Shown here: piece by piece, positions 7,621 through 11,534 of the stretch
How positions within the stretch are numbered: position 1 is the stretch's first letter
Layout: every line of letters starts with the position of its first letter
Assembly (NCBI GenBank): GCA_020047835.1
Contig: JAIFNJ010000140.1
Location: 1 to 11,534, forward strand
From: Bacteroidota bacterium
GTDB taxonomy: Bacteria; Bacteroidota; Bacteroidia; Bacteroidales; SZUA-534
Direction: 5' to 3'
DNA: 11,534 bases
Notes under the pieces: model-generated
Told to the model about the DNA's origin: nothing
What the model saw: only the letters and a program-made list of their open reading frames with translations
Database searches by the model: none
Translations under genes and position numbers: made by a program

Positions 7621-9351
7621 CTAATCCTTAATTTCAAATGAATAAGTTTTCATCATTTCAATTCCTGAACTATTGAAAGCTCTTACAATTACATAATATT
7701 TACCGGGCGAATCGCCTGTATCAAAACTTAATTTTAGTTCATTTTTGTCACCAAATGAAATATCCGGATTCCAATAGATGCAGTTTAACGTATTTGGGAC
7801 CCGATTATTATAAGCTTTGGAATTCTGATAATTAATAGGTTTTTCAAAAGTCTGAACTTTAAAAAATTGACCGGTTGAAGGCAAACTCACTCCTCCAAAA
7901 TTTCCATCGCCTGATACCACATGGATAATTCCACCATAAACAATACTCCCCATAATGTATGGTTTTGTAATCACTTCAATTCGTTTTACGTGTTTTGGTG
8001 AAATGGTTAGTAAGGCATCGATATTAAAAATTGGGACAAAATCAACTAAAACTAAGGGTTCAAAAATGGATAATTCTGAATATTCACCTACAATTCGAAT
8101 TCTTTTTTTGCCGTTTTTTTTATAAATTTTGGTTGATGGTATCAATTCTTTAAAATAATCCACCAAATCATTCATGGCTATATAGTCTTCTATATTAAGA
8201 ATGAATGAGGGTTCCCCATAAAATGCTGTTTTAGCTTTATTATTTAAATTTATTGAGTCTTTTATTGGAAAAAAGTTTTGAGTCAATTGTGAATTAATTA
8301 TTAATGGATTGATCATTTTCTTTTCCTCCTCACTAATAGTTAAAGGAATAAATGGAAGTTCAATTTTTTGATTGCAAAAATCATTTTCAACCAAAATAAG
8401 CGGTTCATTTTCCAATTTTGGAGTATTGGCAGTAATAAAAACTTCAATTAATCCAATATGATCCGGTAAGGAAAAATAAAATTTACCTTCAGTATCAGTC
8501 AGTGAACTCAAATATTCATTAGAGCTGCCAATGACGGTAAGGCATATTTGTGAAAAAGCTATGGGCAAGGAATCTTTTTTATTAACCACTTTACCAGTAA
8601 ATGAAATTCCTCTTGTTTCTGGTATAAAAGTAACTCCATTTGAATTGGTTATATTTCTATCGCCATTCTTAATCTTAGTATTCAAGAAATCTTGAGCCCC
8701 TTCTTTTACTACTGATACCGACATTTGATTGAATGACTGATTCTGTGCTTTATTATTGAGAGTAATAACCACATTTTCATGTTTACCATAGGAATTTTTA
8801 TCTGTAACTATTTCAAAAATACTATCACCAATATCATTGAGTTTGAACTTATCCACCGTATCCACTTGATTTGCTGGGGCCTGTAATAATTCAGTGGTAA
8901 ATGGGTTAATGATTTTTATTGATTGATACGGATAATTAGTTGGGCTGAAATTCCGCATCCACTTTGTATAAGCCCTCATATAATAATTTCCAGTTGCTAT
9001 TTCGTTAGGTATTATGAGGTATCCGTTAGTACCGTCAGTATTTAACTGGAATTTTCTTTGAATTAAAGGTTTTCCATCAGGAGTAATTAATTCAACATAC
9101 AATACCTTACTCCAATTTAATTCATTTACTTTTAATTCGGAAAAGTGAAAGGCTTTGAAAAAGATTGGTTCAGTGACAACATATACGGAGCGGTCAGTAG
9201 TAAAATTAATGCTTTCAGTTATATTTAAAGCCACATTACTTTCCACTGAAGTTTGCCCATCAAGTTGCTCAGCCAAGCAAAATAAAGTCCAAAATAATAG
9301 AAAACTATATCTTAAATTAATCAACTGCTCTTTTATTAATAAGTTAACCAT
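7621..9351 (-). CDS. MG2-like / carboxypeptidase-regulatory / plug-like domain surface protein
   Basis: This is a 576-residue exported protein. Its signal peptide has a basic n-region and hydrophobic core FLLFWTLFCLA, with likely cleavage near DGQ/T (about 33). Residues about 47-148 resemble an alpha-2-macroglobulin MG2-type domain: TDRSVYVVTEPIFFKAF, SKVLYVELITPDGK, then the GNYYMRAYTKWMRNF signature common in Bacteroidota members. Residues 176-218 look like a further beta-sandwich. About 248-310 form a carboxypeptidase-regulatory-like domain (GKVVNKKDSLPIAF, then TDTEGKFYFSLP). About 383-482 match a TonB-receptor plug-like segment, with EPLVLVDFVPIFNIDALLTI and IKRIEV-like SPKHVKRIEV, ending VYGGIIHVVS. 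The C-terminal TLNCIYWNPD (521-530) and following strands are also seen in this family. No barrel follows, so it is not itself a receptor. It is shorter than many relatives, as I remember them, and lacks the FFPEGG segment they often carry. It lies between the receptor (65 bp) and the DUF4249 genes (9 bp). Function is unknown; docking with the receptor or handling a peptide ligand is conjecture. Confidence 0.78.
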   Translation of the reverse strand: MVNLLIKEQLINLRYSFLLFWTLFCLAEQLDGQTSVESNVALNITESINFTTDRSVYVVTEPIFFKAFHFSELKVNELNWSKVLYVELITPDGKPLIQRKFQLNTDGTNGYLIIPNEIATGNYYMRAYTKWMRNFSPTNYPYQSIKIINPFTTELLQAPANQVDTVDKFKLNDIGDSIFEIVTDKNSYGKHENVVITLNNKAQNQSFNQMSVSVVKEGAQDFLNTKIKNGDRNITNSNGVTFIPETRGISFTGKVVNKKDSLPIAFSQICLTVIGSSNEYLSSLTDTEGKFYFSLPDHIGLIEVFITANTPKLENEPLILVENDFCNQKIELPFIPLTISEEEKKMINPLIINSQLTQNFFPIKDSINLNNKAKTAFYGEPSFILNIEDYIAMNDLVDYFKELIPSTKIYKKNGKKRIRIVGEYSELSIFEPLVLVDFVPIFNIDALLTISPKHVKRIEVITKPYIMGSIVYGGIIHVVSGDGNFGGVSLPSTGQFFKVQTFEKPINYQNSKAYNNRVPNTLNCIYWNPDISFGDKNELKLSFDTGDSPGKYYVIVRAFNSSGIEMMKTYSFEIKD

Positions 9352-9416
9352 CCTTTTAATTCTGTTATTTTAATCTTTTTCTTTCATTAAATTCTAAAAA
9401 CAAATAAGCAACACAC

Positions 9417-11534
9417 CTAATTATTGCTGAAATTACCTATTTTAAAGTTCCATGATACGGTAAATATGGCTTCTCCAATTACCGAATATTTATACCCATT
9501 GATTCGTCCATCTTCTGATCTAAAATAAATGGATTGAGCATTATTTCGGCCGGTTAAATTATAAATGCTGAACATCCAATAGCTGTGAAACGGTTTTTTT
9601 AATCGCAAATTACCTTCCAAAATGGCCGATACATCCACCCGGAAATAATCGGGAATGCGGTATTCGTTTCGCATTGAATAATCGACATAAGGTTTCCCAT
9701 CCATATAATAAAGACCCTGAGGTAGTGTAATTGGGCGACCTGTGGTATAAACTACATTTGACGAAATTGAAAACCTACGATTAAAGTGATAATTTAATAT
9801 AAGATTGCAAACATGTGGCTTGTCATAATTCGAAGGATAGGTTTTTCCTAAATTAATTTTATCCCAAGAATTGGATCCATCAACAGTTATTAATGAGCGG
9901 GAATAAGTATAAGTTGCCCAGCCGGAAAAATTGCCTTCTTCTTTTGAAAGCATTAATTCAATGCCATACGCATCTTGATCTCCTTGCAACAAGGTAGTTT
10001 CAACATTTGGTGTACTTAAAAAATCAATGCCATCTTTATATTCAACCACTTGTTTTGACCTTTTGAAATACGTTTCAGCAGAAGATGAAAGACCTAAACC
10101 AGGAAAGATTTTATAAAAACCAATAGATGCCTGATTTGAAACAGGAGGTTGAATATGATAATCAACCAGTTTCCATTGGTCATTGGGAGCTATAGAAATA
10201 GTATTGCTGAGCATAAACAAATATTGTTGCATTTGATTAAATGATAGTTTAATAGAATTAAATGGATTTATTTTAAATTCTGCAGCAAATCGAAATTGCG
10301 GATGGTAATAACTGGTAATTTTACTTCCTGAGCCATAATTAATCGTGTCGATAATATTATTTGTTTCCCTTGCCATATCTGGCGCGTATATATAAGTGGT
10401 GCCAGGTCCATATTTCATAAAGGAACTTAAATGAAATCCTCCGGTTAACCCTAACCATGGAAATACTTGAAACTTATCTTCAATAAAAATTGATGATTCC
10501 AGCCCTTGTTCTTGGCCTAAATCAACAGGTTTTTTTATTGATTCTAAACCATAAGGTTCAATCGTACCCCTATCTAATCGATAATTGATAACATCAACTC
10601 CAAAATTTATATTTTGGTTATTGTTGATAACCCAATCAAAAATTCCTTTTATTTCGGAATGATTTAGTTGGTACTGCTGCTGGTATGCTTCACTTGGAAA
10701 TGTATTGTCGATTGTGTTATATCGGTAGTTCGAGTTAACAAATGCTAGGGTTCCTTTCAATGAATTATTGAATCGATGCATATAGTTTAAAGAACCTCCT
10801 GCATTGGAATAACTATAGGTGTTTAATTTATTGTAATCGAAATAATCGCTGCTAAAATACCCAAAAGCAGTTAACTTATTTTTTGAATCTATCTCATAAT
10901 CAATAGATCCGGTAAAATCAGAAAATTGAACACTGCTATTTCTGAGAGCCGGATCTTCAAGCCGGTTTAGTACCCAATCGGAATAAGATGAGCGCGCACT
11001 TAATAATATTGAACTCTTATTTTTAACAATGGGTCCTTCAGCCTCAATATTAGCTGAAACTACTCCAATCCCTCCTTGTGTAAAAAATTTTGATTTGCTA
11101 CCTTTTCTGCTATCTAGCACAAACACTGAGGATAAACGGCCTCCATATTCAGCGGGAATATAGCCTTTATAAAGGGAAAAATTGTTAACTATTGTGGAGT
11201 TAATAGCTGAGAAAAAACCAAAAACATGGGAGGTGTTATAGATTGGAATATTGTTAAGATAAAAAAGGTTTTGATCGGTATTGCCTCCTCGAACGTTAAC
11301 ACCGGAAGATCCTTCACCAACGCTTACAACTCCCGGAAGCATTTGTGATATTTTAATAACATCCTTTTCACCCATAAAAGTAGGTATCTCTTTAACCGAT
11401 TTGATAGATATTTTCTCCAACCCTATTTTTGAACTTCTTTGACTTGATTCTTCTGCACTGATAATAACCTCATCCAATGATGTTATTTTCTCTTCCATTA
11501 ACAACTCAAATGTTCCATCCGACTGTACATCTAA
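9417..11534 (-). CDS. TonB-dependent outer-membrane receptor, DUF4249-associated type (N-terminus beyond right edge)
   Basis: This is an outer-membrane active-transport channel powered by TonB. The frame is open to the window edge (706 residues visible). The codon at 11504 that could be taken as a start is an internal TTG: coding sequence continues upstream as LDVQSDGTFELLMEEK. That reads as the end of a carboxypeptidase-regulatory-like domain running into the linker TSLDEVIISAEE. The plug follows at about 11390-11110: the GEKDVIKISQMLPGV segment, SVGEGSSGVNVRGGNTDQNL, YNTSHVFGFFSAIN, then LYKGYIPAEYGGRLSSV. This combination marks the receptor subgroup usually found with DUF4249 proteins. The remaining roughly 550 residues are alternating beta-strands, enough for a 22-stranded barrel, ending in AIFTVSWNFKIGNFSNN with stop TAG. 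The usual LDGVP of the plug is YLNNIP here. It is the first visible gene of the operon. The missing N-terminus should hold the signal peptide and perhaps an STN domain. The substrate cannot be told. Confidence 0.92.
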   Translation of the reverse strand, partial: LDVQSDGTFELLMEEKITSLDEVIISAEESSQRSSKIGLEKISIKSVKEIPTFMGEKDVIKISQMLPGVVSVGEGSSGVNVRGGNTDQNLFYLNNIPIYNTSHVFGFFSAINSTIVNNFSLYKGYIPAEYGGRLSSVFVLDSRKGSKSKFFTQGGIGVVSANIEAEGPIVKNKSSILLSARSSYSDWVLNRLEDPALRNSSVQFSDFTGSIDYEIDSKNKLTAFGYFSSDYFDYNKLNTYSYSNAGGSLNYMHRFNNSLKGTLAFVNSNYRYNTIDNTFPSEAYQQQYQLNHSEIKGIFDWVINNNQNINFGVDVINYRLDRGTIEPYGLESIKKPVDLGQEQGLESSIFIEDKFQVFPWLGLTGGFHLSSFMKYGPGTTYIYAPDMARETNNIIDTINYGSGSKITSYYHPQFRFAAEFKINPFNSIKLSFNQMQQYLFMLSNTISIAPNDQWKLVDYHIQPPVSNQASIGFYKIFPGLGLSSSAETYFKRSKQVVEYKDGIDFLSTPNVETTLLQGDQDAYGIELMLSKEEGNFSGWATYTYSRSLITVDGSNSWDKINLGKTYPSNYDKPHVCNLILNYHFNRRFSISSNVVYTTGRPITLPQGLYYMDGKPYVDYSMRNEYRIPDYFRVDVSAILEGNLRLKKPFHSYWMFSIYNLTGRNNAQSIYFRSEDGRINGYKYSVIGEAIFTVSWNFKIGNFSNN

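Noticed and set aside
9155..9373. Plus-strand open frame with a hydrophobic end, antisense to the start of the MG2/plug-like gene
   Set aside because: The hydrophobicity is a mirror of the signal-peptide coding region on the other strand; no independent support.
11502..11504. TTG as a possible start codon of the TonB-dependent receptor
   Set aside because: The frame stays open to the window edge and the upstream residues read as the end of a carboxypeptidase-regulatory-like domain, so this is an internal leucine.
1..11534. CRISPR arrays, tRNA/rRNA genes, insertion sequences or phage genes
   Set aside because: No spaced direct repeats, cloverleaf-like segments, transposase motifs or terminal inverted repeats were seen.

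Overview
The window looks like a chromosomal segment from a member of the Bacteroidota. The evidence is the AT-rich composition, the lack of clear Shine-Dalgarno sequences, a TAnnTTTG-type promoter element, and gene families typical of that phylum: a DUF4249-linked TonB-dependent receptor, DUF4249 lipoproteins, and an MG2/plug-type surface protein. A finer placement (for example Bacteroidia, Marinilabiliales-like) would be a guess.

Left part (1-3390). A hybrid sensor histidine kinase on the minus strand runs off the left edge. It has one N-terminal membrane anchor, then PAS-like, coiled-coil, HisKA, HATPase, receiver and Hpt domains. It is divergent from a plus-strand DUF819 (YjcL-like) polytopic membrane protein. 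The 134-bp gap between them holds a candidate promoter for the DUF819 gene and three copies of an ATTCGTG core, two of which form an inverted repeat just upstream of that promoter. A strong hairpin with an A-tract on one side and a T-tract on the other (3394-3423) ends the DUF819 gene and probably also the convergent gene to its right.

Middle (3441-5151). A minus-strand Omp85-superfamily outer-membrane barrel lacks POTRA domains. It is followed by about 380 bp with no convincing gene, only one weak 37-codon open frame.

Right part (5152-11534). Four minus-strand genes form an apparent operon. In order of transcription they are: a TonB-dependent receptor whose N-terminus lies beyond the right edge; an MG2-like plus plug-like surface/periplasmic protein; and two tandem paralogous DUF4249 proteins that are roughly 60-65% identical by eye. 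Spacings are 65, 9 and 117 bp. By analogy with SusCD-type pairs, the receptor would be the energised outer-membrane channel and the DUF4249 proteins its surface-exposed ligand-capture partners. The MG2/plug-like protein would be an accessory that may dock with the receptor or act on substrate. The substrate cannot be read from the sequence. This cassette, with its duplicated lipoprotein and its plug-like protein without a barrel, is the most interesting part of the window. Its individual families are known, so a wholly new system is not demonstrated.
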